Assembly (NCBI RefSeq): GCF_963678635.1
Contig: NC_087064.1
Coordinates: 50,920,684 to 50,984,683, forward strand
DNA from: Symsagittifera roscoffensis
Taxonomy: Eukaryota; Xenacoelomorpha; Acoela; Convolutidae
Direction: 5' to 3'
DNA: 64,000 nucleotides
The notes below the pieces were generated by a model. The model was not told where the DNA came from. It saw only the letters and a program-made list of their open reading frames with translations, and did not search any database. This document shows positions 41,655 to 55,100 of the stretch, one piece after another (within the stretch, counting starts at the first letter, position 1; the number at the start of each line of letters is the position of its first letter). Both the position numbers and the translations under genes were made by a program.

Positions 41655-42050
41655 TCATGAAGTGTTTTGTAGCCGGTTTCAGCACAGTTTTTGTCACTAA
41701 TTCTTGATTGCAGAAACATTTTGTGAAGAATAAGTCGATAGTACTCTGCCCGTTGTAGCTGGTGTATGTTGGCTCAGTCGGCACGTTAGCGCAAGTGAAA
41801 TAGAAATTCTGTAGGTGTTGTAACAACTGTTTACCTATATCGCCAGTGTCGGTTCGGCAATTAAAATTGCCTCCCAGTATAACCAAGTGATCAGCTAGAC
41901 ACTGAGCAAGGCGTTACTCCAGATCCATAAAAATGCTATCCAGTGGGATCTTGGGCCTGAAATATGCGATCTTTATAACGAGTTTATATCGGTTCAGCGT
42001 GATACCCAGCACAGTCTCTGTGACAACCAGTGTTTTCACTTTGCAATGTA
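41655..42050 (-). pseudogene. LINE endonuclease fragment
   Basis: On the minus strand, coding text from about 42050 down to 41655 resembles the apurinic-type endonuclease (EEP) domain of non-LTR retrotransposons: YFRPKIPLDSIFMDLE, a stop, RLAQCLADHLVILGGNFNCRTD, then EPTYTSYNGQSTIDLFFTK. GDFNCR and STIDLIF are hallmark blocks of this domain; here the first reads GGNFNCR. One in-frame stop and truncation at both ends make it a relic. The 3' end abuts the LTR fragment. Confidence 0.8.
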
Positions 42051-42248
42051 TTCTTTCGGTGCGACTTTAGGAAGCTTTTTATTGCGATTTTAGGAAGTTT
42101 TTTCCATTTGTCTTAGCATTTTTTCTTTTGTATGAAACGGCAACAATACAATTAAATAAAATGGAGTGGCATAAAGGGGGGACCCTCGAATTACAAAAAG
42201 TTCTTTACTACCACTACTGCTACTAGTAAACAATTTAAATAACAAAAA

Positions 42249-42398
42249 AGGCCCTTCCGTTCAGTTACGGTAAGTGCACAAGCTGGATAGGGCCATACCA
42301 GCGTTACAAAAGTGCAAATATATCAGCAAACTGTATCGTTTTATCAATGAAGTCATAAATCAGCATTAAATGCATCGTCGTAATGTTAATTTGGTTGG
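42249..42398 (+). repeat. Direct repeat unit, left
   Basis: GGCCCTTCCGTTCAGTTACGG, then GTGCACAAGCTGGATAGGGCC, and a CAGCATTAAATGCATCGTCG stretch. A diverged second copy lies at 42759-42880, on the other side of a small inverted-repeat element. Origin unknown. Confidence 0.6.
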
Positions 42399-42756
42399 GT
42401 AAGACAGTGCCGAAGTAAGAGAGTGCCGAAAACAAAAATTTGTTAAAGAGTGCCGAAAATTTGTTAAAGAGTGCAGAAACTGACTTATTTGTCGTGAACT
42501 AATTGAGAAAAGAAAAGAAAGTTTTGTTTGCTCATCGATTTTGGCGCCAAAATTGAGTCTGAACAAGTTTATTTGTCGTGAACTAATTGAGAAAAGAAAA
42601 GAAAAGTTTTGTTTGCTCATCGATTTTGGCGCCAAAATTGAGTCTGAACAAGTTTCAAGTGTCATTATTAATTTTCCCGCCAAAAGCTAGCCTCTTAAAT
42701 TGCGTTCCAATATTTCCCGCCTTTTTCGGCACTCTCTAACTTCGGCACTGTCTAAC
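42399..42756 (+). mobile_element. Small inverted-repeat element (MITE-like), ~358 bp
   Basis: The first 35 bases (GTAAGACAGTGCCGAAGTAA and onward) are inverted at the right end (42722-42756) with about three mismatches. The interior includes an 85-bp tandem duplication and no protein. GTGCCGAA is repeated four times at the left. It sits between the two direct repeat units, so it probably jumped into that repeat. The target duplication is not clear. Confidence 0.65.
42485..42653 (+). repeat. 85-bp tandem duplication
   Basis: The unit starting TTATTTGTCGTGAACTAATT and ending GAGTCTGAACAAGT occurs at 42485-42568 and again at 42569-42653, nearly identical (one extra A in the second). It contains the palindrome TTTTGGCGCCAAAA. 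Confidence 0.9.
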
Positions 42757-42758
42757 GC

Positions 42759-42880
42759 CCCCCTTCCGTTTAGGTACGGTCGTGCACAAGCTGGATAGGG
42801 CCCATACCAGTATTATATAAAAACATTAATAAACAATTATTTCTGGAATTAAGTCAAGTCAGCATTCAATGCGTTGTCAC
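42759..42880 (+). repeat. Direct repeat unit, right
   Basis: CCCTTCCGTTTAGGTACGG, GTGCACAAGCTGGATAGGGCC and CAGCATTCAATGCGTTGTC repeat the left unit at 42249-42398 with many substitutions. Confidence 0.6.
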
Positions 42881-43119
42881 TAAAGGTATTTACTCTGACC
42901 GTCCATCCTCTCAAAAAAACTTGAGCTGTAGGGACGGTTGAACTACTACTAATTGTGAGGAAAGTAATGATCGGCAGCTAGTTTTTTTTAAATAGTTTCC
43001 AATTTGTATTTTTAAGTATTGTTTCGCAGGCGATGCGAAGCTTCGCCCAGTCTCTGTTCATGAAAGCTCTGATTTCTACATGTTTTGATCCTGGCACACA
43101 CAGGAGCTTGTTGTCCATT

Positions 43120-44065
43120 AGGGTCTAGTACAACAAGGCGACGGGACTTCAAGCCGAAATATAAACCTTACAAGCACCTCAAAACACTATTTTTCTCAAC
43201 TGTAAAATGTTTATTTTCAAAAATTTAGGTAAGTTGAGTTCGATGCATTACTTAGAATGGCATCAGATGGTCAGATTTTGAAATGCATAAATTATACACA
43301 AGAAAAACCCCTTCAACAATGTTTTAATTTTCAATATTCCTAAACATCAATTAAGGGCTCAGAATTTATGAAAAACCCAATAACTTGTAAAGAAAGCTCA
43401 TGAAATTGAGAAATTATTGTTCCGACTTTTGATACGAAAGTAACGGAATAATTGTGCTCGGGGTGGGTTTTTTTTTCTTCAGACAAATTTCGACTTTTTA
43501 ACTAGCCATTTTTGACGGAATTTTTTTAATCATTCAAAACGTATTGTTGTCCTGAGCTTAAATTTGAAAAGATATTTCACCTGTGATCATTTTTCGTAAA
43601 GTTATGAGGGTTTAAAGATTGCCATTTTGGCCAGTTTGACCAATTTAGAAAAATAAATGCGCGATAGAATTTGCGCAATTAACGCGTAAGCGGAGATTTA
43701 ATCCGTCTTATAAATCGTTCCAAATTGGTTGAACTAAGCTTATTTGCCATAATTGATTTGTTACAAGGAACGAAATCTCTCTTTTTGTACTTTATATGGC
43801 GTGTGGGGGGATGATTTTCATAAAAAATTTCAAATTTTAGAAAAAAAAAATTTCGTTTTATTTTATTTAATTTTTTTATGTTATTACTGCTGCTCCATAA
43901 ACCTTGAAGGCGGTCGGAACATTCAGGGCTTCGCCCTGATACGAGCAGTTTTGTTACAAGTTTCAAATTAATCTCATTTTATCAATTTTTGCCAAAAATT
44001 TTGGCTTGAAGTCCCTTGTTTTACGATTCGGCTTGAAGTCCTGCAGGCTTGATGTCCGGCACCCC
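43120..44065. mobile_element. Possible foldback element upstream of Arp1
   Basis: GGGACTTCAAGCCGAAAT (43143-43160) is inverted as ATTCGGCTTGAAGTCC (44026-44041), with a further partial copy at 44001-44015. TTGTCCATT occurs just outside both ends (43111 and about 44066), as a 9-base target duplication would. The interior is non-coding and includes a perfect TCAGGGC-TTC-GCCCTGA hairpin near 43924-43940. Moderate to low certainty. Confidence 0.4.
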
Positions 44066-44146
44066 TTGTCCATTCATATAACCGAAATTTTTAACAAAAT
44101 TTTTGAATTTTAATTTTTTCAGTTTGAATGCTGGTTTTGCAGAACA

Positions 44147-45274
44147 ATGGATAGCTACGACCTTTTAGCGAATCAGCCTGTAGTCATCGACAATGGTTCA
44201 GGGACGATCAAAGCTGGCTTCGCTGGGGACCAGATTCCTAAATGCGTATTCTCGAGTTATGTAGGCAGGGCAAAGCATCCACGAGTAATGATTCAGCCTG
44301 GAACTTTAGATGCAGATTTCTTAATTGGACCAAAGGCAGAAGAACATCGAGGGCTATTGACGATTAAATATGCAATGGAACACGGTATAGTTCAAGACTG
44401 GAATGACATGGAAAAAATTTGGCAGTACATTTACTCGAAAGAGCAGCTGTCAATTTTTCCCGAAGAGCATCCTGTGTTGCTGACAGAAGCACCTCTGAAC
44501 CCTAGGAAAAACAGAGAACGTGCTGCAGAGCTTTTCTTTGAATTGTTCAATATTCCTGCACTTTTTGTGTCTATACAAGCAGTACTGAGTCTTTACGCTT
44601 CAGGACGCACAACAGGAGTGGTATTGGATTCTGGAGATGGTGTATCACATGCGGTGCCAATATACGAAGGCTTTGCTCTTCCACATTCAATCATGCGATC
44701 TGAGGTTGCAGGCAGGGAAGTAACCAAGTACTTGAAGCTATTGCTAATGAAAGAGGGTCACAACTTTGTGTCTTCCGCTGAAAAGGAAATCGTTAAGGAT
44801 ATCAAAGAAAAGACTTGTTATGTGTCATCAAACGCTTCGAAAGAAGAAGTTGACAAACTGACCTATCAACTTCCAGACGGGACATCAATAGACATACATA
44901 GTTGCCGTCATCAGGCACCAGAAGCCCTGTTCAGACCGGATCAGATAGGAAGTGAAGCGGATGGTATTCATGAGCTGCTCGGGAACTCGATAGCCAAATC
45001 AGATTTAGATTTGCGCAAGACTCTGTACTGTAACATTGTGTTGTCGGGAGGGACTACTTCGTTTCGAGGATTCGGCGACCGATTGTTGAGTGATTTGAGA
45101 AAGGTGTCGCCAAAAGATGCAAAAATTAAAATCTCAGCTCCACGTGAAAGGATTTATTCAACATGGATGGGCGGCTCAATTCTTGCATCTCTTGATACAT
45201 TCAAAAAGATGTGGGTGTCTAAGAAAGAGTACGATGCTGAAGGTCTGAGAGTGATTCACAGGAAGACGTTTTGA
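44147..45274 (+). CDS. ACTR1A: Alpha-centractin (Arp1), dynactin filament subunit
   Basis: A 375-residue actin-family protein, one residue shorter than the vertebrate form, in one uninterrupted exon. Arp1-specific text includes the N-terminus [20 protein letters not shown] (phosphate loop 1), [38 protein letters not shown] (phosphate loop 2) and the Arp1 C-terminus [10 protein letters not shown]...IHRKTF. Arp1 forms the short filament of dynactin, which links dynein to cargo in the cytoplasm. The ATG at 44147 is preceded by two AG sites after pyrimidine runs (44122 and 44142), so a 5' UTR exon or trans-splicing is possible. Residues 212-250 diverge from the usual sequence. Either a native gene without coding introns or an intact retrocopy. 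Confidence 0.95.
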   Translation: MDSYDLLANQPVVIDNGSGTIKAGFAGDQIPKCVFSSYVGRAKHPRVMIQPGTLDADFLIGPKAEEHRGLLTIKYAMEHGIVQDWNDMEKIWQYIYSKEQLSIFPEEHPVLLTEAPLNPRKNRERAAELFFELFNIPALFVSIQAVLSLYASGRTTGVVLDSGDGVSHAVPIYEGFALPHSIMRSEVAGREVTKYLKLLLMKEGHNFVSSAEKEIVKDIKEKTCYVSSNASKEEVDKLTYQLPDGTSIDIHSCRHQAPEALFRPDQIGSEADGIHELLGNSIAKSDLDLRKTLYCNIVLSGGTTSFRGFGDRLLSDLRKVSPKDAKIKISAPRERIYSTWMGGSILASLDTFKKMWVSKKEYDAEGLRVIHRKTF

Positions 45275-45970
45275 ATTGAATCAACGCATATTAACGAATG
45301 AATCAGACGAAAGAAAAAAATAGGCTTCTAATTGCAAAATAGATTAGTGTTTTGTTGGGTCGCAGCAGCATGGTTGGTTGCTCTAAATGTTAATTGAAAA
45401 TTTAGGTTGGCAGTCACTCTTTCATAAATTTAGTTTTCGAAGTGCCTCGTTAATTAACTAATGTAATATTTTTCTTAATTTGCTGCTGATCTGACCCGGC
45501 CTTAATTCTTTTGAACTTGTCCAATTAATCACATCTTTTTTTTTATTTCAAATGGTGTCAGTTTCAAATGAATTGAAATTATAGAAATGGTTTTTTATTT
45601 TAAGTTTTTGTTAGCGTTTCGCAGAGCAAACTTGCAAAGAATTGAACGTCTATTGTTAAACATCACTTTTGAAAGAGACATCTCCAATTTATTGCTTAGC
45701 AAATAGGAGGAAAGACTAAGAGGAAATTTTAAAGCCATTTTATATTGTCTTAGTCAGATTTGTACTTAACGGACAAGAGAATTACAAGAAATGTGGGTAT
45801 ATTTCATTCTGCATTAGCCTAACATTCCAACCCTTTCTAGATAGTACGGTGAAAGTGAGATCGATGTGTTGTAGTTGCGATTAAGATAACACACACACTG
45901 CTGCAATTTGTTTAATCGAGCTACTGTTGGTTGGCCGAGATCTGAATCTGAATTGAGTTCTGAGACTGAA
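45275..45970 (+). other. Intergenic region between Arp1 and kindlin
   Basis: About 700 AT-rich bases. It must hold Arp1's 3' end and the kindlin promoter and 5' UTR. I see no standard AATAAA and no coding sequence. Confidence 0.6.
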
Positions 45971-46142
45971 ATGAACAGTCGAGGTGGTACAGCAACAGGA
46001 TCTGACGCGGAGCCACTATGGCCCATAACCGTGGAAGTAGTGGGACTTCCGGGGTCTGAGAGACAATCGAGGAAAGTGTCCGTGGAAGTCAATGGACATA
46101 CCCATGTTGGAAACTTGTGCGACATGATATCACGCAAAGCAG
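45971..46142 (+). CDS. FERMT: Kindlin exon 1
   Basis: Starts at ATG 45971 and encodes a Gly/Ser-rich start and WPITVEVVGLPG, NGHTHVGNLCDMIS of the F0 domain. Donor GTTCGG at 46143; ends in phase 1. Confidence 0.88.
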
Positions 46143-49100
46143 GTTCGGTTTTTGTTGTTTCCTCTTTTTTGGAAAAGATAATTTGAATTAAAATTGATCG
46201 CGCTATATATAAGTTTTGTAAATTAAAAGGCCTCTTGTTTGATCGGTATCTCATTTAGTTTTTATTTGAAATGATATCATTGATGTTTACACTAGCGATC
46301 AGTTAAGTGAATTATTACGAACCTTCTGTTTTTCTAACCTAACTCGCAAATAAAAGTGTTCACTTATTTGGAAATTTCACCGTAGCATTAGACATTGCAT
46401 AGCATCTGTTCTCTGTTTTATTTGTGGCTTGTGTTTGGCGCCTATTAAGCGTCCGTGACTGAGTGGCTTGTGTGTGCGACTCTTAATCTCTAGGTCGCAG
46501 GTTTGAATCTCAGATGTAGCCAATTTTTTTAAAATTAGTTCGAGGCTTATTTCTATTTTTTTCTTATTGCACTTTATAGAGCTGCTTTTTGTCGTGATCT
46601 CGCTAGTGTTTGCGAAGCGAAGCTTTGCCTCTGTGTAGGATTATTGAGATTATTTCAGAAACCATTTTCTGCTCTGGAATCTTAATATTTGATTAGCTTG
46701 CTGGATTTGTAATAACTGTGTGTTTTTGATAGCATTAATAATCGGTTCTTTTCCACTCCCCACCACATTTCAAATTTTCCGTTTTTATAGTTGTTTTACG
46801 TGCCATAGCGGCTACATTCGTGATACTACGATGTGAATCATGAAGACATATCTGTTCACAATTCTTATTTTAATCATCATGCAAAATTTCATTGCATTGT
46901 GACAACGTTAAATTAGTTTTTAAAACTTGAATTTCAAATAGGGAGGGGGCAAGTGGAAAAGGAGAAGAGACCAAGAATCCAAATCCAGTGTACGTCTAGA
47001 AAAGGTTAAATGCTTGCGTTATCGAGAGGAAGTGCCTTTTAATCGGAAACTAGATTTTTCCCGTAAACGACTTTTCCTAAAGATCTGTAAGAAATTGTAC
47101 TTGCTTCATTATTGAACCACTACAACTTTCTGGCTCCTTTCCATTTGGTTTAGAGGAAACGCGTTGGAAACTTTTATGGGCAGAAAATAAATTAACTTTT
47201 GATTATCTGGTTTTTTGTCAACTTATTTTCCTAGGCTTTATTATTGTAATGGTACTCGTAATTGAGTTTCAGTTTGCTAAAAAATGTTCTATGAAACCCA
47301 GTTTTCTCTATAATTTTAGAATTAATTTTTGTTTTTCATTTTTTAATCTTAAGACAAGGTGCCATTGGAACGTTTTAAGGTAGTCCCGATATGAATGGAT
47401 GGGCGTCATAAAATAAAACTGCTTCCCCTTAATATGGTCTGATTCCAGAATGGCCCAGCTTGGCAAAGTGAAACGTCTCAATTTTGAATACTAATCAGAG
47501 TCTTTTTATTTGAGCTCTGAAATTATCGAGGGCCCCTCATTTTTGTCAACAAAATGTGGTATATGGCTTCGACATTTAAGAAATTAAAAGTAATTTATTT
47601 CAGATCTACAAATCGATTGGAGCAACTATGCGTTGTGGTGGCCGAAGAACAACGTTTGGCTCCTCAATGGTAGCTTCACCCTGGACAACTGGGAAATCGG
47701 AGCCAGAGATGTGCTGGAATATGCACCCAAAGTGTACCCTGCGCAGATTATGTTACCAGACATGCAAGTGTTCCGATTTGAAGTGGACTTCTCGAAAAGG
47801 ACATTCGACGTAGTCAAGGACATTTGTCGCAAACTATGTAAGTGAAATGCTTTCTGTCATGTTACGTTGACAAGCAGTTGGATATAGTGAAAAAGTAGTA
47901 TACCAAAAAGAATTATTGTTCATGTTCACAATAGGTTTTTCAGAGGACTTAGTGGTTTGAGTCCCCACCAGAGCTTTTTTCGATATATATTTCATTTTTT
48001 CAGCTTTATGATCTTCGTCTCTTATTGCGGCAGCCTTCTTTATCAAATTAATTACACTTGCGATAGAAAGTGTATTGCAACCGGGTACTTTTTCCCCGTA
48101 AATAACTTTGTTCACCGAATGGTTAAAAATAGCTATATGAAAATTGACGAATTATTAATTGTCTGCTTATGTTTTGCCGGTTTAGTTGCCACACCGTAAA
48201 ATAGTTTTTTTTTGCTGTACGCAATTTACATTGTAGTTGCTTTTAGTGTTTTGATTTATATTCTGTTTAAGAGTAATGAGCGTAGTGAAGACTCATGCAG
48301 GTCTTGCTGATTTTTTTTTCAGGAAAAAGTCTTAAAATACTCTTAACTACAGATATGCGTTCATACATATTTATGAAATCTCTTAGGTATATATAAAAGA
48401 AAGAATAAATTTCTCCGGTCATTCATTACATAAATTTGGCAATTCATCGTTATAAGTAATTATTAAAATGAGAATCGGAGAGGATAGACAACGGGGCCAT
48501 ATGGCACACAAACGCCTACCCTAGCTATGCATGCTTCTTTCACTATCAGGAAAAGATTTTTTTTTAATTGTTTTTTTTTGAATTTGTATATGCACTTTTT
48601 GAGTTCAATTGAAATTCATCTGCTGAAAGTTATGCAAAAATCACTCTCCAAATAGGAACGTAGAAATGGCGCAAAAAATGTGAACGATTTCTAGTTTCTA
48701 AAGTGGAATTTAATTTCTAAATTTTCCAGCGGAATAAAAACTTCACCTATTGATCGTTTTCTCAAATTGGGTCAATTTTTTTTTTAAAAAAAAGCACCAA
48801 TAATAAATTGTTCTTGAAGTTGGAAGAGATGTAAGGGCATATATGTTTTTCTCAAAATTAAAAGGTGAAGTTTATTCAAAAAACAAGTCAGTGCTTTTTC
48901 TGTTTTTTTTTGTGTTCATTACTCTTTTCCAACTTTCACTTGGCTATGTTTGTAATTTTACTTGCGTTGACTTCGTATATATTTGTTTTTCGCTTAAAAA
49001 CTTAGGCCTATATTTTATCGGTTTAGTGGCCTAATATTGCGTCGTTTGATGACAGTAGAAATTGTTAATATGCGTTTGTTGATGATTTGAGAAAAAGGGA

Positions 49101-52100
49101 CTCGAACCTTTTTAATTAGTTTTTATCTCTTTTGATTCATTTTTTCGTCTGAAACGGTTTCTGCTGAAGTACTTGTGGCTTTTTTACCACTCGGTAAGTT
49201 TTCTTCAGATGTTGATTTCACATTCGGTTGTCTTGACATATTTTTTACCAGCTTTATTCATTTTGATAAGTCACTTTCGGCGAGGGAGACATAATAATTT
49301 TTTTGTCTTAAATTTTTCGATTTCGGCTTCTTCCCAGCCTATATTTTGGCTTAGTGGATTCAAATTGTTTCATTCGTCGAGCAAATAAAGTTTTGAATGT
49401 GTGTGTCTATTTTGTGGGATCTGTTATGTCTTTAGTGTCTTGTAATTTTTTTTTTCGGCGTAGAGGGTTTCTGCTGAGGTAAATTCGGCTTTATTACAGC
49501 TTGGTAAGTTTTCTTACGATGCTAAATTCACATTCTATTGTCTTGGCATGCTTTTTTCAAACTTAGCTTCATTCAAATTTTTCCCGGTTGTATCGCAAAT
49601 AGTGCGAAGCTCCGCTTCGCTTCTGTTACTCTTGCGATAATCAAGGGTATTGCAACTGAGTACTAGAAGTTTTCCTCAGATTAATTTTTTTTTCAGAACT
49701 AATCTCCCCTAACGTTATGTAGAGCAGAAATGTCTTGTCTAACTTTAGTCAAAACAGATATATTTTGAGTATGTTTGCGTTTTAAATAACCGTTGAGTTC
49801 GATTTTTTTTTTACAAAAACCGTTTCTCAACTTGAAAGAATTATTCGGCTTGATTGATTTCAGCTTACGCTATAGCAGTTCACTCATCTCATATTGCCTT
49901 CTTTGAAATTTAAATTGCAACTTGAAGTCAAAACGGCAACGGAGACTGAAATGTATAACAGTTTAAATTGAACATTCAGCCAAATATATACTTTTGCTAT
50001 GAAAGAGTTTCATTCTAATGTAGGTTTTCAATCAAATTTTTTTATATCACCCAGAAGGGTATGACATTCCTTTTTCGGCTCAACGAGCGTCTTTTAATTC
50101 TGTTAGATTTGTTGCATTATGTAAGTTAATTCTAATTATACGTGGCCAATTGTCTTTCTGGACATACTTTTCTTAAAATGATTTTCAGTGATATGAACAT
50201 TTATGTAGTTCTAGTTTTTTTCCTTTTTTTAAGACTTATTGACTTGCGTCTCATGCTTGTCATGCTATGTGTCAGAAGCGACCCGTTCCTTTTTGATAAT
50301 CAGAAAGAAGACCCAATTCTCTATCTTCAATGAGAACTCAGTAACTGCAACTATTTTAGACTGGTATAAAATGCACCATTTATATACGTTCAATTGAAAT
50401 TCATCTGCAGTGGAATAAAAACTTTACCTGTTGATCCAGTTTTCTCAAGTTGGGTTAATGTTATCAAAACTGCGCTAATCAAAAATCGTTCAACAAATTC
50501 AAGGAGCTATAAGGGCATCTGTTTTTTTCTTTGAAATTCGAAAGTTGAGATTTTTTCAACAAAGACAGTGTTTTTTATCTTTAACATGATTTATCGCTAC
50601 GTGTGGAAGCTCCACTTCGCCGGTGTCTAAATTGTATTCAACATCTGCTTCCAAAAAACGCAAGATTGTTCCATATGCAAATCTCGACAGTATTGTGTTG
50701 TTTTGACCTTGCTAAATAAAATGTTTCTTGCATTCAAAGTTTGGATTGTCTCTTTATCTCGAACTCATTTAAGAAGTCGACACGAGGTGAACATTTAAGA
50801 CGTAGAAATTGCTACCCATGTTTCGTTTCAGTCATCAGAAGAAGCGAGGAGTTGTCTCTGTACAGATATAGAGTGGCACAGACAGAGAAGGAGAGGAAAC
50901 AGCAGGATGATGCCTCTCCCCTCCCCCTCAACTCCACGCTATCCACCTTCCACAACTCAACTCCTCTCCAATTCAACTGCCCCACCATAGACGAGTTCAT
51001 ACGCCGTAAGTTGGAGTTGGTCTTGTTTGCAATGCGATCTAGTTGCTAGTTTTGTGTTTGTGTTTTTGCCTGCTCGACGCATCCTAACTTAATCGTAATT
51101 AAAGGAAACCAAGAGAGTAGTATCATGTCATGCCAAAATTAAGTCGCTACGATTGCGATTGCGTGGTCAAAGCTGCATCAAGTTCACAGGTTCATTATAG
51201 ATTGATTTGTATTTGTCCCTCAAATAGTTTTTATGGCCTCTCTGATACCGTGTGCAAATAATACGATTATAAATGGTGTTTTATGACTTCAGAAAAGGGC
51301 GTGGTTCCTTTGGAGAAGACGCCAGTGCCACTCCCAGACAGTAGTCACTTAGCGTTGTTGCCTTGCACCCGAAAAGTAGTCGACAAAGTCAAATACTCTT
51401 CAGGGTAAGATTAATGTCTAATTCATTATGTAAGTAGCGTTTTTTGTTTGAATTGCAACGGATTTTAGATCACATTTTAGAGCGAAGAAATTGAGCTATC
51501 GTGTACTTAGTTCGGAAATTTTATCTGCCAATCAGTTTCTGCAAATTAATGAAATTGCCAAAAACGCGCCATTGCGCTCAAAAGGGGAATTGAATTTCTT
51601 TTTGTTCATTGATCTGGTCAATTAAATTATCCCGCCAATTCTGAGCGGACTCTGTCCAGGAATTACTTGGGTATTTTGTATTGCTTTGCCACCTGGATCT
51701 TTTTCTTGTTCGAACTTTTTTCATGTTCTGGATAGCTTATTGTTTCAGTTGGTTGACGTCGGCAATATCTCTCATGCAGCAGGAGGTGCGCAGTGGAGAT
51801 CTGCTGATGCTGCGCTTTAAGTACTCCACGAACTTAGACCTGGACCTGAGGAAAGACTCAGTGCGCATCAACCAGCTCTATGAACAGACCAGACTGGCCA
51901 TTCTCAATGACGACAGCGAACTCACTGTGGAGGAGGCGGTTGTTCTGGCTGGGATCATGTATCAAGTCGACTCACAGGTAGACAATCATATGGTTCATTT
52001 GGATCAACTCAATTTTAATACAAATCAGTCAGAACTCTGAAGAAATTTGGAAAGCTAGAATTTGTTAAATCATGCTTCGTCAAATCATGCGCTGTCAAAA

Positions 52101-55100
52101 AAGGTCTGCACACATTTCCTCCCTCTTAAATTCAGTGGCACATTTCGCCCCTCACTAGTTTCGGCTCTAATATATTACCCACAAAATGCCGTAATAAGTG
52201 TGAGTCGAAATGTGCCACTAAGTTTTAGAGGGGTGAAACGTGCCTTGATTCGTCTTAAAAGTATTAGGTTGTTTTATCAGTTCATGAACAGAAATTTTCA
52301 AGTTTTTTACAGACATCAGTGCCCCAATTGAGTGAAATGTCGACTGGACGAAATGGTGCGCAGGGGGGATCCATGAATGCAGGTGACATGGGTGACGGAG
52401 GAGTACACGAGACAGATATTGAATCAGAATTGAATGATCTCCAGCTGGAGTTAGAGGGAGCTAATAACAACAGTGCCTCTGCCACCAAACCCTCTTTGAC
52501 AAGAGAACCCATGTTGCAGAATATAGTGAAAGTCTCCAGGTATAATGAAAAACATATCCTAAACGAAGTGAAAATTAAACTTGACAGTTATCACTGAGGT
52601 AGATCTCGGAATGTGATACTGTTTAGGATACTGTTTTACTATTAGTTTTAGCAGCTTTCTTAGATTATAGTCTAAACTTTCTGCTCTGGCTGGGGTTTTT
52701 TTTTCAAGTTAAACAACCACGAGGCTAAGCATTAAAGCTAAATAAATTTATGGCTTACATTCAAGAACCACCGTTTGAGTAATTGTGTGATTTCTATCCT
52801 GAATATATGCGAAGTCAAGAAGTAGAAATGGGCGTTTGTTTTTGTGTGTAACAGAAAGAAGGACTCTAAGCTGGCGACTATTGGCAAGTCCAAGTTGTTC
52901 TCCTGTACCCTGCACAGATTCAAACTGACCATCTTCGACAGGAGTGTGGAGGAAACAGGACCCACTCAAGAAAAAATGCTCAATCAGCTCAACGTCAAAG
53001 GTTACTACGCCCCCATATATGAAGAGTTATGGGCCGAAAGTATCAATGAGTAAAATGAAGCTTGCATTTAAATGTCGATAGCAGGAACGGATGTTTTGTA
53101 GCATTGAATGAAGAGATAATCGATGAAATGCGCTTTTCTCTTTTAAAAAGTCATTTTTATCTTGCGCAGCCATAGTTATTTCTTACATGTTCAATGAAAA
53201 CCTGTTTTTATTTATTTTGAGTGATTTGCAGGCTGTGAGGTTGCTCAAATAGGAGAGGGTTCCAAGTTCAAGTTGAAATTAAACGTGGACACGGGGTCCG
53301 GCATGGAGGAATATCATCTAACCGTAGACGATGTAAGTTCAAAGTGCAGTAAGTTCATAATTCCTTTCAAAAGTGGATATAGAGTGGATAAAAGGCGCGA
53401 TTTTACTTGTTAGATTCGAAATAATTCCCATAGATGTCTTAAAACTTTTTGAGTGAGCTCTTCAAAACCCGTCAATCCTGAAAATGTTCACAATTTATTT
53501 CTTGACCTCTCGAAGAAACTCTAGATTCTCTACTGAGTCAAATAAAAACCTAAGTTTCTATTATTCAGTAAGCTGCAAAACAGATAGAAGAAATTATTGT
53601 AACAACTTGTACGCTGCCAGTCCCACTACCGTATTCAGTGTATATTCAGTGGCAGCTGCAGAACAGTTCTCAATATCGTAAATTGAGTTAATATCTTCTG
53701 TTTAATTTCCTAGGTTAATACCTACGCAAAATGGTACGTGGCTCTCCAACTAGCAGGTCGAGGTCATACAATGGCAGACGGCAGCTTCGAAAGCCAACTG
53801 CGAGACACCAGAGAGATGCTGCAGTACAGATCGGGTGGTGGGGATGCTTCCTCCGCTGCAGGCCTGTCGGCACCTTCCACCCCCAAGAGGAACGGCGTGG
53901 CGTCGAACGGAACGCCGAAGCATGCGGACTCATCATTATTGGAAACGATTCAAGTAGAGTTGTATCTCAGCCCCAGATTTGCAAAGAAGTTCAAGAAAGA
54001 TGTAAGGCAATTTCTATTTAAACGCATTGTGGTTCAATTGAGGCTGGAAGTTTGGTTCTAAATCAAGGTTAGCTATTGTAAGATAGCAATAGTTTAGTTA
54101 GTTTTACAAAATTATCCTCCAGGTTTAGAGTTGTGGCTGTTTAACTAGAAGAATAGTTTTCTGAAATCTAAATGAATTTTGGATATGACGAATTTTTACA
54201 CTTGCGATATAAGAGTTATATTATCGAGAATTAGATTTTTCCCTTCTCGCAAATGTTTTTGCTTGTGTACGCGAAGTGCAACTTCGACTCTGTGTAAAAG
54301 GAAGGCGAACCCCACTATTGAACAGTAAAAATATAAAGGTCACGAAAAACGTGATCGACTACTTATTTTGAAAATGGAATTTGATCATCAGATTTCCTAT
54401 CAAAATGAAAATTACCCATTGATCCAGTTTTCTCAAATTGGGTTAATTTCATCAAAAAAGCACTAATCGTTAATTGTTCGCGAAACTCAAAGAGCTCTGA
54501 GGGGATATGTTGTTTCTTTACAGTTCGAAAGTTGAAGTTTTTTCAAAAAAACAAGTCAATTTTTTTTCTGTTTCCTTGAGTTAATTACTCTTTTCCAACT
54601 GTCAGTTGGCTATGTTTTGAATTGCATTTCTGTACATAGTTTGATTTTATGTTTTCCAATTGATTACATGCAAAAATAGTGTGGATGACTTTAATTTTTC
54701 TATTTCAAATTGTCACATTCAAAATATGTCTATTTTATTTGGTGAAACTTTTTGCTGCACACCATGGGCAATTTATTAGCATAATTAGCTGCTTTACTTT
54801 GGTGGCTAATGTTGGTACCTTTTCAAGCAAACATGGCGCAGATGTGGGCACATCTGCCCCACAAACTCGAAGTCGGGTTTTCGATTTTAGCATATAGCAG
54901 AAGTTTTGTGTTTCATGGCTTATTTGAACCGTTTTTCTTTATATCACGTTTTTAGGCATTAAGGCAGTGAAGACCTTTACATAGGTCTTGATGATTTGTT
55001 TGGAATTGTTTTTGGAAAAACTTTTGAATATTGCTGGCCGTCAATTATTTTTTTTGCGGTTTGACCTTCGGTTTTTTTTTTTTTAATTCAATTCATTTCT

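Larger units (their letters stand above)
47838..50831 (+). other. Kindlin intron 2, filled with diverged repeats
   Basis: About 3 kb without coding signal. It holds two copies of a TTTCTGCTGA...GGTAAGTTTTCTT...CACATTC unit (about 49160-49250 and 49470-49560), two of the intron repeat family (48600-48960, 50390-50600), and GCGAAGCTCCGCTTCGC- and GGAAGCTCCACTTCGCC-type signatures (49609, 50606). Short readings here are chance. Confidence 0.7.
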
